From G963662905 sp965230045 (GTDB lineage Bacteria > Bacteroidota > Bacteroidia > Bacteroidales > WRLA01), in contig OZ245940.1 of assembly GCA_965230045.1 (NCBI GenBank), forward strand, positions 3,782,001-3,846,000: 64,000 nucleotides of DNA, given 5' to 3'. The stretch's first letter is position 1; each line of letters begins with the position of its first letter. Under the pieces are notes generated by a model. The model had not been told where the DNA came from, did no database searches, and worked only from the letters and a program-made list of their open reading frames with translations. Made by a program: the position numbers and the translations under genes. Below, in pieces: positions 55,582-64,000 of the stretch.

Positions 55582-56673
55582 TCAGCCTTGCTCCTCTTCG
55601 ACCCGTTTGTAATAATGCTTTGAATCGCCCCATTCACCGTAACCAATCTGGTCTCCGGAAATAAAAATCCGAGCTTCGAGGCAGTTTTTGCATTCTTCGG
55701 CTTCTTCATCGAGGCAGGGCTTATCTTCATAAAGCAGATAATCCTCGCGGTATTTCACAGGCGTTAAATTAGGCATAATTACATTAGCGCCAATTTTAAT
55801 CGCCTTCTCACGGCCCATTTTATCGAGGGTTTGCATGGCGGTTGTGGCAGCGATATTGATATCAGGCATCATAATGCGCAGTAATGCCACCATTTTTAAC
55901 GACAAGTCAAAACGCTCATCTTTAGTCATTAAGCTATCGCGATATTGGTATAAAGGCGTTTGTTCGTGCTCGATATAGGGTCCCATTCCGCACATATCGA
56001 TATCTATGCGCTTAAAGAAAAGCAAGTCGTGCGCCAGGTTTTCATAGGTTTGAAATGGCAGCCCGATCATCACGCCCGTACCCACCTGATAGCCTGTTTT
56101 GCGAAGCAATTTCAGTGCATTCAGACGAACTTCGTAAGAATGAAGCTCATCGCCGGGATGCATCTTTTGGTAAAGATCCGGATCAGAAGCCTCGATGCGC
56201 AGCAAATATCGCCTTGCTCCTGCTTTGCGCCAGCGACGATAGGTTTCTTCGCTTTGCTCGCCCATAGAAAGCGTAATTCCCAAACTATTATCCGACAGTT
56301 TCATGATCTCCTGAAGCAGATATTCAATCTTATCCACAAAATGCTTATCCGATCGTTCGCCCGATTGCAAAACCATACTGGCAAAACGGTTTTCATAGGC
56401 ATATTTGGCCGCTTCGAGCACTTCCCTGGTTTCCAGATTGTAGCGATGCACCTCTTTATTGCCCCTACGCACACCACAATAAAAACAGTTTTTTGCACAA
56501 CGGTTGCTGTATTCAACCAGTCCGCGAAAAAACACCTTATTACCAACAACCTTCTTTTTCACTTCGGATGCATGCGCAAAAAGCGCTTCACGTTCTTTTC
56601 CTTTGGTTTTCAACAAATAAACGATTTCATCTAGTGTCCAGTCGCTTTTATGCAAGAGTTTTTCGATATCCAT
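55582..56673 (-). CDS. hydE: [FeFe]-hydrogenase maturase HydE (radical SAM)
   Basis: 363 aa. The radical SAM CxxxCxxC motif is at Cys59, Cys63 and Cys66 (NRCAKNCFYCGVRRG). Following motifs (VLQSGERSD, LSMGEQSEETYRRWRKAGARRYLLRIEAS, GTGMMIGLPFQT-like GTGVMIGLPFQT, MGPYIEHEQTPL) fit HydE rather than the related biotin synthase. C-terminal cysteines (CLDEEAEECKNC) are present. HydE helps build the dithiomethylamine-bearing di-iron subcluster. hydF, hydG and the hydrogenase are not in this window. Confidence 0.85.
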   Translation of the reverse strand: MDIEKLLHKSDWTLDEIVYLLKTKGKEREALFAHASEVKKKVVGNKVFFRGLVEYSNRCAKNCFYCGVRRGNKEVHRYNLETREVLEAAKYAYENRFASMVLQSGERSDKHFVDKIEYLLQEIMKLSDNSLGITLSMGEQSEETYRRWRKAGARRYLLRIEASDPDLYQKMHPGDELHSYEVRLNALKLLRKTGYQVGTGVMIGLPFQTYENLAHDLLFFKRIDIDMCGMGPYIEHEQTPLYQYRDSLMTKDERFDLSLKMVALLRIMMPDINIAATTAMQTLDKMGREKAIKIGANVIMPNLTPVKYREDYLLYEDKPCLDEEAEECKNCLEARIFISGDQIGYGEWGDSKHYYKRVEEEQG

Positions 56674-56784
56674 AATTCAGGTATTTCAGTGCGTAAAAAT
56701 ACATGTTTTATTGGATTAAGATGATTCCCTGGTTAAACAGGTTGGTTTTTTTTGTTATTGGATTTCGTGCATAAAAATTTTTGA

Positions 56785-56993
56785 GGTTTTTACCGGCAAC
56801 TTCGTAGAAAGACAAACTTTTATATTTCGGACAGATCCTAACTGCAATAAAACCAAAAGAAGTAAATAAGGCTTTGCCCCGAAAGCTATCGGGAGGGAGG
56901 AATCTTTTAGAGATCAATATGCACTCATAAACAGCTTACTGCATAATATTTCTTTCCATCATTTCGATTACCCACAAAATACCGAGTAAAACC
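56785..56993. repeat. Degenerate family A repeat
   Basis: About 209 bp, starting GGTTTTTACCGGCAACTTCG and ending ACCGAGTAAAACC. It keeps AAGGCTTTGCCCCGAAAGC and GGAGGGAGGAATCTTTTAG but has lost the central palindrome and any target duplication. It lies upstream of the membrane protein gene. Confidence 0.6.
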
Positions 56994-57017
56994 TTTCGGA
57001 AAATATCATCACATATC

Positions 57018-57047
57018 TTGGACTGAAATAAGAATTGATTAATTTTG
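57018..57047 (+). promoter_or_regulatory. Promoter of the GT-C-like membrane protein gene
   Basis: TTG (57018-57020), exactly 19 nt, then TAATTTTG (57040-57047). This puts transcription start near 57053 and makes the upstream TTG codon at 57045 an unlikely start. Confidence 0.6.
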
Positions 57048-57092
57048 ACGATACAATTCTACTTGCAAAAGAGGAAACAATTAACACAAGCC

Positions 57093-58922
57093 ATGCATAT
57101 GTACTTCATACGATATAAATTTTCACTTATCCAATTGGTAGTTCTTCTATCCATACTACTGGTTGCATTTCGGCTTCTTATTAATCCTTCCAATATGCTT
57201 ACATGGGATGTTTTCGGCTATTACCTCTATCTCCCGGCTAAGTTTATCTATTCCGACACCGGATTATCAAATCAGGAATGGCTGCAAGAGCTCATGGCCA
57301 AATACCAGCCCAGTACTACACTTTACCAACTCGTTCATATTGAAAACGGTAATTGGGTCATAAAATACACAATGGGATTATCCATTCTTTATGCACCATT
57401 TTTCTTTTTGGCTCATTTTATAGCAGAACCTCTTGGATACGTTGCCGATGGGCTTTCCTTACCTTATCAATATAGCCTGACTCTCTGCGGCTTAGTTTAT
57501 GCGATGATTGGTTTAGTTTTTCTATCAAAGATACTACATCATTTCTTCAGCAGAAAAACATCAGCTATTGTAATGATACTTATATTTTTTGGGACGAATT
57601 ATTTCCACTTGACAATATACGACGGCACATTGCTTTCACACAATTTCCTATTCAGTTTTTATAGCATATTAATTTGGTACACAATAAAATGGCATAAAGA
57701 ACCCAAATTAAATTATGCTATTGTAATTGGCTTTGCACTAGGTTTCATCACATTGATCCGTCCTACTGAAGCCATTTGCATCCTCATTCCTTTATTATGG
57801 TCGCAAAAAAGGCTCAATTATTTGAACAACAAGTTATATTTGTTTAAAACATACTATTTACACATTATCGCTGCATCAGCTTGCGCTTTTATAATAATTG
57901 TACCACAACTAATTTACTGGAAATCAATAAGTGGGGAATATCTATTTTATTCGTATAGCAATAATGCCGGAGAAGGCCTCGATTTTCTCTCTCCTCACAC
58001 CCTCAACTTTCTGTTCAGCTTCAGAAAGGGATGGTTCATTTATACGCCTATCATACTTTTTGCTTTTGCAGGCTTGATCCCACTTTATAAAAAGAAGAAT
58101 AAAGCTATTTTCTATACAATAGTAATATTCATTGTGTTAGACATATACCTTTCATCATGCTGGACTACGTGGTGGTATGCCGGAGGAAGCTTCAGTTCAC
58201 GCTCAATGGTTCCGGCATATGCCCTGTTGGCCATACCAATGGGCTATATTACCGATAGCATCAGAAAAAGCAAAAGCCGTGTTTTTTGGCTGATCATCGC
58301 CCTATTGCTTATCGCGTTAAACCTATTTCAATCCTGGCAATTCGAAAACTACATACTTGATAAAGAAAGAATGACCAGGGAATACTACTTTGCCATTTTT
58401 GGAAAAACCACGGTAACCGATGATGATAAAAAGAAACTTTTAGTGGACCGCTCCAGCGAAACGGCTGAAGGCTTTAACAAAGTAGCCAACAATTATGAGC
58501 AAAAGACCCTATACAGAAACTATTTTGATAATGTACCTAATGAACAAAAAGTTTGTGTTTTAAATGATAAAAACCAGTTTTCACCAGGGGTCAACATAAA
58601 ATACAGCGAGCTGACCCATCAAAATCATGCCTGGATAATTGGAAGCGCGAAAATTTTTATCCCTGAAACATATGATGAAGCCCTTCCCCTTTTTGTCGCA
58701 TCATTCCATCATAAAGGGAAACCCTATAAATACCGCACATTTGAAATAAAAAAATCAGACATACGGTATAATACCTGGAACACTATTGAATTATTCTACC
58801 TCACACCAGAAGTAAGGTCAAAAGATGACAACCTTAAAATTTATATATGGCACAGAGGTAATAAAGAAATACTAATCGACGAAATAAACCTGTTCCTTTA
58901 TAGCCCCAAACAAAAATATTAA
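57093..58922 (+). CDS. Polytopic membrane protein, GT-C glycosyltransferase-like
   Basis: 609 aa from ATG 57093 (57099 is also possible). About ten hydrophobic helices, beginning with FSLIQLVVLLSILLVAFRLLI, are followed by a first extracytoplasmic loop with acidic TWDVFGYYLYLP, reminiscent of the DxE/DxD-containing loop of GT-C polyprenyl-phosphate-sugar transferases. The C-terminal 200 residues are soluble and beta-rich. No specific family was recognised. It may transfer a sugar from a lipid carrier. Confidence 0.6.
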   Translation: MHMYFIRYKFSLIQLVVLLSILLVAFRLLINPSNMLTWDVFGYYLYLPAKFIYSDTGLSNQEWLQELMAKYQPSTTLYQLVHIENGNWVIKYTMGLSILYAPFFFLAHFIAEPLGYVADGLSLPYQYSLTLCGLVYAMIGLVFLSKILHHFFSRKTSAIVMILIFFGTNYFHLTIYDGTLLSHNFLFSFYSILIWYTIKWHKEPKLNYAIVIGFALGFITLIRPTEAICILIPLLWSQKRLNYLNNKLYLFKTYYLHIIAASACAFIIIVPQLIYWKSISGEYLFYSYSNNAGEGLDFLSPHTLNFLFSFRKGWFIYTPIILFAFAGLIPLYKKKNKAIFYTIVIFIVLDIYLSSCWTTWWYAGGSFSSRSMVPAYALLAIPMGYITDSIRKSKSRVFWLIIALLLIALNLFQSWQFENYILDKERMTREYYFAIFGKTTVTDDDKKKLLVDRSSETAEGFNKVANNYEQKTLYRNYFDNVPNEQKVCVLNDKNQFSPGVNIKYSELTHQNHAWIIGSAKIFIPETYDEALPLFVASFHHKGKPYKYRTFEIKKSDIRYNTWNTIELFYLTPEVRSKDDNLKIYIWHRGNKEILIDEINLFLYSPKQKY

Positions 58923-58952
58923 ACATCAGACTCCCTTCATAAATCAGTTTCA

Positions 58953-59062
58953 ATGAACCAAAGCATCATAAATGGATTTCTGATTCTTAGCATCATTCAT
59001 TCGCTGTTTATGGCCGGATTGTTTCTTAGCAGGAAAAAACCTTTGATGAAAGTTACAAAAAA
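58953..59062 (+). pseudogene. 5' fragment of a membrane protein gene cut by repeat A4
   Basis: ATG 58953 opens MNQSIINGFLILSIIHSLFM, a transmembrane helix with AGLFLSRKKPL after it, like the first helix of membrane-bound helix-turn-helix regulators. After 36 codons it runs into repeat A4 and stops inside it (59110-59112). Nothing resembling the rest of such a gene follows the repeat. Confidence 0.5.
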
Positions 59063-59415
59063 GGTTCTACTAGGAATTTCGTGGGTAATGATAATGTTTG
59101 AAATTAGATACTAAGCAGATATTTGGAAATAAGATACTTAATAAAATATAATGAACTCCAACAGATTCCTCCCTTCACAAAGCCTTAACCACTTCGTTTG
59201 GCTTTGTTCCGGTCGGAATGACGCTGTTTATTAGGCGTTTAAGGCAAATGCGGCGAGGACATCTTTAAAATATACTATTGTGTCCTCGCCGCATTTGCCT
59301 ACTGACTTCATAAAACGCATCATTCCGAAAAAGTTTTCCGAAGTATGAGGAAACTTTGGAGGAATCTGTTTGGAATAGCATTCAAGTTTCATTCCACGAA
59401 ATTCCGTGTAGAACC
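59063..59415. repeat. Foldback MITE-like element, family A copy 4
   Basis: 353 bp, GGTTCTACTAGGAATTTCG to CCGTGTAGAACC. Interior nearly identical to copy 1 (CCTCCCTTCACAAAGCCTTA, GGTCGGAATGACGCTG, palindromic AAATGCGGCGAGGAC/GTCCTCGCCGCATTT). The 8-bp flanks ACAAAAAA and ATAAAAAT match at 6 of 8 positions, so any duplication is decayed. Confidence 0.85.
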
Positions 59416-59508
59416 ATAAAAATATAATCCCTAATATCGTTGGATGCTATCCCTTTTGAAATTCCGCATAAAAATCAATACGAAATACGATTTTACACCG
59501 AATTGAAT

Positions 59509-59516
59509 TATTTTTG
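59509..59516 (+). promoter_or_regulatory. -7 box of the gene at 59543
   Basis: TATTTTTG matches TAnnTTTG, 26 nt before the ATG. No canonical TTG at -33. Confidence 0.4.
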
Positions 59517-59542
59517 CTTGATCACGCAGTAAATCACATTAA

Positions 59543-60319
59543 ATGAAACATACAATTTTCACATCAGTAATCATCCTTCTATCATTGGGTTTATCAGGAC
59601 AAAACCTGCTTAAAAATTATGAAAATGTAGTAAATTACGAAGACAATTACAAAATTCAAAAATCCAATCTGGAGGAAATCAAAAAAAATGATTTAAGCAA
59701 ATTCTGGACAGACAATCCAAAAGAGATTCGATTTGGTTTCATAGGCAAAAACTATCAAAGGCTCCATATAAAATTCATTTCCGTGATAAAAAACACGGAT
59801 AAACCCAATCAATATTTCGTTTATGGAAAAAGCATGGTTTCCAATAATATCTGCCCGTTTCAGGGAATCATTGATATTCTTGAATCGTACTCAATCCGAT
59901 CTGCTGAGTTCCCAAATATAGAGACAGGCATTTTGGTGGGGGAATATACTTTTTTCGAAAAGCCTGAAATGCCCCATTCCGGTATTTTCAGAGGAAAATT
60001 TGCCACGTACTGGTATAAAAATGATGCAGGAAATTTTGAATACAACGATCTGTTCGGATCAGCTGCCGGATACAACAACAATCAGTTTGCAGGCTTATGG
60101 AGCGCTTATGAAAGCAAAAATTCCAAAGTTGCAAATTGGGGCGATAGCAGAATCCCGCAATCCGGTGATTTAGATGTGGGCACAAGCGAATTTGGCGTAA
60201 ATGAAAAATATATGTCCCATGGCTGGGAATCCTTCATAAAAAGTATGCGTGGTGGTTTTTCCGATGAAGAAGAACAAGCGGCAAAAGGAAAAGAATCGAA
60301 AAAATGGTGGAAAGATTAA
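59543..60319 (+). CDS. Secreted protein of unknown function
   Basis: 258 aa. The signal peptide (MKHTIFTSVIILLSLGLSGQ) is followed by a mixed alpha/beta body (RFGFIGKNYQRLHIKFISVI, YFVYGKSMVSNNICPFQG, GILVGEYTFFEKPE, GIFRGKFATYWYK), perhaps a lipocalin-like barrel. The end is Lys/Glu-rich (KGKESKKWWKD). Not recognised as a named family. Confidence 0.6.
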   Translation: MKHTIFTSVIILLSLGLSGQNLLKNYENVVNYEDNYKIQKSNLEEIKKNDLSKFWTDNPKEIRFGFIGKNYQRLHIKFISVIKNTDKPNQYFVYGKSMVSNNICPFQGIIDILESYSIRSAEFPNIETGILVGEYTFFEKPEMPHSGIFRGKFATYWYKNDAGNFEYNDLFGSAAGYNNNQFAGLWSAYESKNSKVANWGDSRIPQSGDLDVGTSEFGVNEKYMSHGWESFIKSMRGGFSDEEEQAAKGKESKKWWKD

Positions 60320-60368
60320 TTTCCGCTCAGGCGAAATATCTCAGGCGAAACTTCAGGCAGACCTTACT

Positions 60369-61870
60369 GTAACCTAGTAAAAACCTTCACCTTAATATCC
60401 GAATAATAAAGCTGGTCCAATAAACTATTGGTAACTAATCAGTCTGCAAATTAGCGATAGTTCCCAAAGCAGGCACAACACTCTGTCCATTCTTGATAAT
60501 TGTGTCAGTAACTGATCTCAAAACAGCAAAGGCATCCGCTCCTTCGGTCGATCTGAATTGACCTGAAACTTTCTGTTTTACTTTTATGTTTCGGATTGCC
60601 CTTTCAGAAGCATTATTGTCTGGCGGGACTTCTGGGTGATATAAGAAGGTGAAGATATAGTCCCTGTATTTGACGAGCCTTTTTTTGAATGCAAGCAATT
60701 CGTTGTGTTTTTCCGGCAGTTCTGCTTTCAGTAAACTGTTCAGCCTGTTTTCAATTGCGTTCCTCTTTGGGTTATGTACGTAGCAGCCCGCATTGTCCAT
60801 TTTTTTCTTCAAATCCAGTGCCGTTTGAAACAGCCGTTTGCATATCCTGCTCCATTTATGCCCATACCTTTCTGACAAGTAATTCAGGTCACGTAAAAGA
60901 TGTGCCATACAAATCTGGTGCGACAGCGCAGCAGTATTAAAATGGCTCTTCCAGCAATCATGTACCAACACAGAGTTTTTAAACCCATCTTTAAATGTAT
61001 TGCCAATGCTCCTCTGTGCCCTGTTGTCAGTGATGGTAATGAATGTAGCCTCTTGGTTTTGCCATGTCCATGCCCAGTGCTTATTGCCATCAACCTTAAC
61101 TCCTGTCTCATCACTTCCTACAGAAAAACAATATCCTCCCGAAAGCAACTTTTGCTTTATTAGGTCATAGGCTGGTTGGGCCTTACGCTTTAGTTTATTG
61201 AGCAAATAATGGATGCCCCCTTCGCTTATGGGAACGTGGAAAACATCCCTGAAAAGTTCTTTCATACGCAGAAAGGGCAGGTACTGCCTGGTATGGAAAT
61301 ACCCGATCAAACTTTCAATGTTGTTCCCATAGCTTACCGGGGCATTGGCCTGAGATGGATAATCACACTTGGTTTCATGGCCACAACTGCAAACCTTTTT
61401 ATATACCCGGTGTTCTGTGACATGTAACTTTATCTCGGGAATATCAAATACCTGGCGTTTACCGGCTAATTGTACGGGCAAAGAAGCAAGGTCTTTTCCG
61501 CAACACTTGCAATATGAGGGGATGTGCTTCTCAATAGTGTCAGGCACTTGGGCCATCTTAAGTGTGTTTCCTTTCCGCCCTGCCTGTCCGCCTGGCTTAC
61601 GCCCTGTCTTTTCCCTCAAACTCCTGCGCTTAGGGCGGTTCTGATCTTGGGAGGGAGGTATTGAGCTGTTGTTGCTGTTTTTTGGTGTTTGGTATTTGGC
61701 AAGCTTTTCTTTGAGTTTTTTGTTTTCCAACTCAAGGGCTTCCAGTCTTCTTTCAAGCTGGCCGATCCTTTTGAAAAGCTCTTGTATAATGAAATCTTTG
61801 TCCAAAACTTTTTTCTTTCAAAAGTAGTGTAGGTTGGAGGCAAAAGTCAAATTACCAGCGGTTTAGTTAC
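60369..61870. mobile_element. IS66-family insertion sequence (ends tentative)
   Basis: Contains one IS66 transposase gene and no tnpA/tnpB, like the ISBst12 subgroup. Candidate ends are GTAACCTAG (60369) and, on the other strand, GTAACTAAACC (ending 61870); both start GTAAC as IS66 ends start GTAA, but the arms match poorly and the expected 8-bp duplication is not visible. The left candidate end also resembles a family A terminus (CCTAGTAAAAACC). Confidence 0.4.
60435..61805 (-). CDS. IS66-family transposase
   Basis: 456 aa. An N-terminal leucine-zipper-like coiled coil (IGQLERRLEALELENKKLKEKL) is followed by a zinc-binding Cys cluster (CKCCGKD, CSCGHETKC). The DDE domain has Asp232 (SDETGVKVDG), Asp283 (HDCWKSH) and Glu401 (NNASERAIRNIK), and the final motif KVSGQFRS is present. 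Full length, apparently intact and lacking frameshifts. Confidence 0.93.
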   Translation of the reverse strand: MDKDFIIQELFKRIGQLERRLEALELENKKLKEKLAKYQTPKNSNNSSIPPSQDQNRPKRRSLREKTGRKPGGQAGRKGNTLKMAQVPDTIEKHIPSYCKCCGKDLASLPVQLAGKRQVFDIPEIKLHVTEHRVYKKVCSCGHETKCDYPSQANAPVSYGNNIESLIGYFHTRQYLPFLRMKELFRDVFHVPISEGGIHYLLNKLKRKAQPAYDLIKQKLLSGGYCFSVGSDETGVKVDGNKHWAWTWQNQEATFITITDNRAQRSIGNTFKDGFKNSVLVHDCWKSHFNTAALSHQICMAHLLRDLNYLSERYGHKWSRICKRLFQTALDLKKKMDNAGCYVHNPKRNAIENRLNSLLKAELPEKHNELLAFKKRLVKYRDYIFTFLYHPEVPPDNNASERAIRNIKVKQKVSGQFRSTEGADAFAVLRSVTDTIIKNGQSVVPALGTIANLQTD

Positions 61871-62066
61871 GAACACAGGAAACAGCAAATTGTGAACAGC
61901 CAATGATTTTTGAAAAATACCCCAAGGAGAACCCAATATTTAAACCCGAAATCCAAAGGCAAACAAATAGCAAAATCACAGAGCCTTTAAACGCATCAAC
62001 CCCAGAAAGTTATTCACAAGCCACAGCGAAAATTGTTAATAAGGATTGATTTTTTTCTGACACTGA

Positions 62067-62089
62067 TTAGTTACAACTATTGTAACTAA
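62067..62089. promoter_or_regulatory. Perfect inverted repeat, possible operator
   Basis: Arms TTAGTTACA and TGTAACTAA around ACTAT, about 235 bp upstream of the C39-like gene. The shape fits a dimeric regulator. The arm TTAGTTAC also occurs at the right candidate end of the IS66 element (61863-61870). The remainder of 61871-62322 shows no gene. Confidence 0.4.
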
Positions 62090-62322
62090 GGAAAAATCAT
62101 TTTACATAAAATTATTTTTCATAATACAAGCAACCATTTTACAAAAGCTAAGTCTGATTATGTGTGTAGGATATTGTTATTCTGATAATAAAGAAAATAT
62201 TTTAAGCAAAAAGCTCACAACGCAAAATCACAATTTTTTAAGACTGCGCCCATTTTTTCATTATTTTCAAGGATATCAATATTTACAAACTGAACCACAA
62301 AGCATACTCAAAACCCCAGAAA

Positions 62323-64000
62323 ATGAAACGCATATTCACCACATTAATCCTCCTCTGCTTGTCGGCGCTGCTTTATTGCCAGCAAAGTTCAACAGGCATG
62401 GAAAGGCCCGAAGGCACAAGCCAAGGAATTATTAAAACCCAAGACCGTGGACAGGTAGTAATACCCAATGTCCCTTCGTATCATTGGTATCATGGTTGCG
62501 GCCCCACAGCAATGGGCATGGTGATCGGTTATTATGATGTTATTGGCTTCAGCGACCTTATAGAAGGGGACGCATCACAACAAACTTATTTGGTCCAGCA
62601 AGCCATTGCGTCACAGCAACATTATGCTGATTATTCTGAACCGATCGATTATTTTCCGGATCTTTTTGCCGATAAATCGGATTTGGGTGGAGCACATGAA
62701 TCCAACAGCATTGCGGATTATATGGAAACATCCTGGAGCAGCAGAAATAACCGTTACGGATGCAGCTGGAGCGATGAAGTGGCGAAAGCCTTTGTCGGTT
62801 ATGTAGCACAACAAAACCACCTGTATCATGCGGTATCACAAAACCACCTGTTTTCACCTTCCATGTGGTACTACTATAAAACAGAAATCAATAACGACCG
62901 TCCGGTGGTTTTGCTTGTTGATACAGATGGCGATGGCAAATCGGATCATTTCGTAACCGGAATTGGTTATGACCTCAGCGATGAAACTTACGGGGTTTAT
63001 GACACCTGGGACAATCAGGTACACTGGTTTCCCTGGCGTCCAATGTCATCCAGCTACAGTTGGGGCATCCATTGCATGAACACACAGAAACTTTATTATC
63101 GTATAAGCTCGACGCCCTTTCCTCCAGCTGGGGGAAGCATCGATGGCGATACTTATTACCTCGCAGGGGAAACAGCCAACCTTACAGCTATACCCCAAAC
63201 ACATTTTCAATTTGTAAACTGGAGTGAAGCAGGCAATATTATTTCAACCAACGAAACCTACAGCTTTATGGTGAGCAGCAACCGCAGCCTTACGGCAAAT
63301 TTTGGATTGAAATCCTATGAAATCTCCGCCGAAGCAATTCCTGCAAATGGCGGGACAATAAGCGGCGACACGACTTATATATATGGAGATTCGGCAAGCC
63401 TGCTAGCCAGCGCCAAGGCCGGATATAAATTTGTTCATTGGAAAGAAAATGAGAACATCGTATCAACAGATTCAAATTACAAATTTATGGTGACGGGCAA
63501 TACAAATCTTAGTGCCCATTTCGAACTGATTAATTACAATATTTCCATGCAGATCAGCCCTCCAAATAGCGGACAAACAGAAGGTAGCGAAATATACCAT
63601 TACGGAGATACTGCTATTTTAAAAGCCTTTCCTGCAACAGCTTATAAATTTGCAAGCTGGTCGGAAAACGGAAATATTTTATCTACAGAAATTGTACTAA
63701 AACTACAAATAAACAAAAACAGAAGGCTCAACGCAGCATTTGAACTGCAAACCTACATTATTACCGCAACACCATTGCCTGAATCTGGAGGCGAAATTTA
63801 TGGATGCGGCTCTTACACACATGGCGATTCGGTTTTTCTGCACGCAATCCCCAACAACGGTTTTGAATTCGTTAATTGGACATGGCAGGATTCAATCATT
63901 TCAGAAAATCCAAATTACAGCTTCCTGGCTGTGGAAGACAGAAATATCGTTGCCAATTATCAGCTTTTGACTGCGGTTTTAGAAGAGGCAAACGATACTG
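62323..64000 (+). CDS. Secreted C39-like cysteine peptidase with InlB-type repeats (3' end outside window)
   Basis: At least 559 codons, still open at the edge. The signal sequence has a Cys near residue 19 (LLYC, a weak lipobox). The peptidase domain has HGCGPTAMGM with candidate nucleophile Cys59, candidate His209 (GKSDHFVTGIGYD) and Asp227 (YDTWDN), the C39-like order. From about residue 262, four repeats of about 72 residues follow, each with GGxIxGDxxY, Y/F-GDxA/S, F-W and NRxLxAxF motifs, the bacterial (InlB B-type) repeat fold. Likely surface-located; a C-terminal T9SS domain would be expected beyond the window but cannot be seen. Confidence 0.8.
   Translation, partial: MKRIFTTLILLCLSALLYCQQSSTGMERPEGTSQGIIKTQDRGQVVIPNVPSYHWYHGCGPTAMGMVIGYYDVIGFSDLIEGDASQQTYLVQQAIASQQHYADYSEPIDYFPDLFADKSDLGGAHESNSIADYMETSWSSRNNRYGCSWSDEVAKAFVGYVAQQNHLYHAVSQNHLFSPSMWYYYKTEINNDRPVVLLVDTDGDGKSDHFVTGIGYDLSDETYGVYDTWDNQVHWFPWRPMSSSYSWGIHCMNTQKLYYRISSTPFPPAGGSIDGDTYYLAGETANLTAIPQTHFQFVNWSEAGNIISTNETYSFMVSSNRSLTANFGLKSYEISAEAIPANGGTISGDTTYIYGDSASLLASAKAGYKFVHWKENENIVSTDSNYKFMVTGNTNLSAHFELINYNISMQISPPNSGQTEGSEIYHYGDTAILKAFPATAYKFASWSENGNILSTEIVLKLQINKNRRLNAAFELQTYIITATPLPESGGEIYGCGSYTHGDSVFLHAIPNNGFEFVNWTWQDSIISENPNYSFLAVEDRNIVANYQLLTAVLEEANDT

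Noticed and set aside
1..64000. tRNA, rRNA or integrase-type attachment sites
   Set aside because: No cloverleaf T-arm motif, rRNA segment or integrase gene was recognised on either strand, so no genomic island boundary can be claimed.

Overview
The window is a chromosomal segment of a member of the Bacteroidota, most likely an uncultured or environmental relative of the Bacteroidales/Marinilabiliales. The evidence is five secreted proteins with type IX secretion (T9SS) C-terminal sorting domains, a TonB-dependent receptor, DUF3078 and LruC proteins, a eukaryotic-type glycogen branching enzyme, a fused FtcD, and recurrent Bacteroidetes-type promoters (TTG, about 19 nt, TAnnTTTG) with no regular Shine-Dalgarno sequences. 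No rRNA, tRNA or CRISPR array was seen.

Layout. 1-7.8 kb: SNF2 helicase, a T9SS M1 aminopeptidase coupled to a secreted PepC-type cysteine peptidase, and a DUF3078 outer-membrane protein. 8.1-9.7 kb: a YARHG-domain protein and a decayed DUF433/DUF5615 toxin-antitoxin pair. 9.8-14 kb: lipoprotein pullulanase and cytosolic branching enzyme (alpha-glucan metabolism). 14.1-17.7 kb: DUF234 ATPase and a BtuB-like TonB receptor. 17.8-22.5 kb: minus-strand secreted proteins. 22.5-23.7 kb: a gene-free repeat island. 23.7-26.9 kb: histidine catabolism (hutI, ftcD). 27.2-28.2 kb: RES/Xre toxin-antitoxin. 28.3-30.4 kb: gltX-folB-CWC operon. 30.5-38.4 kb: patatin/beta-barrel protein, then a minus operon PASTA-T9SS-rluD divergent from ddl. 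40.1-43.6 kb: a very large protein that I read as a PPi-type PEP carboxykinase. 44-47.4 kb: aldo/keto reductase, trehalase-like lipoprotein, small lipoprotein. 48-53.4 kb: T9SS protein, YebC, DEAD-box helicase. 53.6-58.9 kb: LruC lipoprotein, HydE, GT-C-like membrane protein. 59-64 kb: truncated regulator, secreted protein, IS66 transposase, and the start of a C39-type peptidase with InlB-like repeats that runs off the window.

The most distinctive non-coding content is a set of dispersed foldback elements. Family A has four near-complete copies of about 330-350 bp and two degenerate ones; it has long terminal inverted repeats starting GGTTCTAC, a palindromic interior, and two copies flanked by perfect 8-bp target duplications. 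Family B has five copies with AATTAG-ended inverted repeats; they abut stop codons, promoters and each other. One further foldback of a third type (C) lies between ftcD and the RES toxin. These elements truncate at least two genes and sit inside 5' leaders. A separate 42-bp (2 x 21 bp) minisatellite is open in several frames on the minus strand.

Start codons were moved downstream from the longest open frame wherever a signal peptide, lipobox or promoter box made the internal start more convincing. Functional names come from motif recognition by eye, not from database searches.
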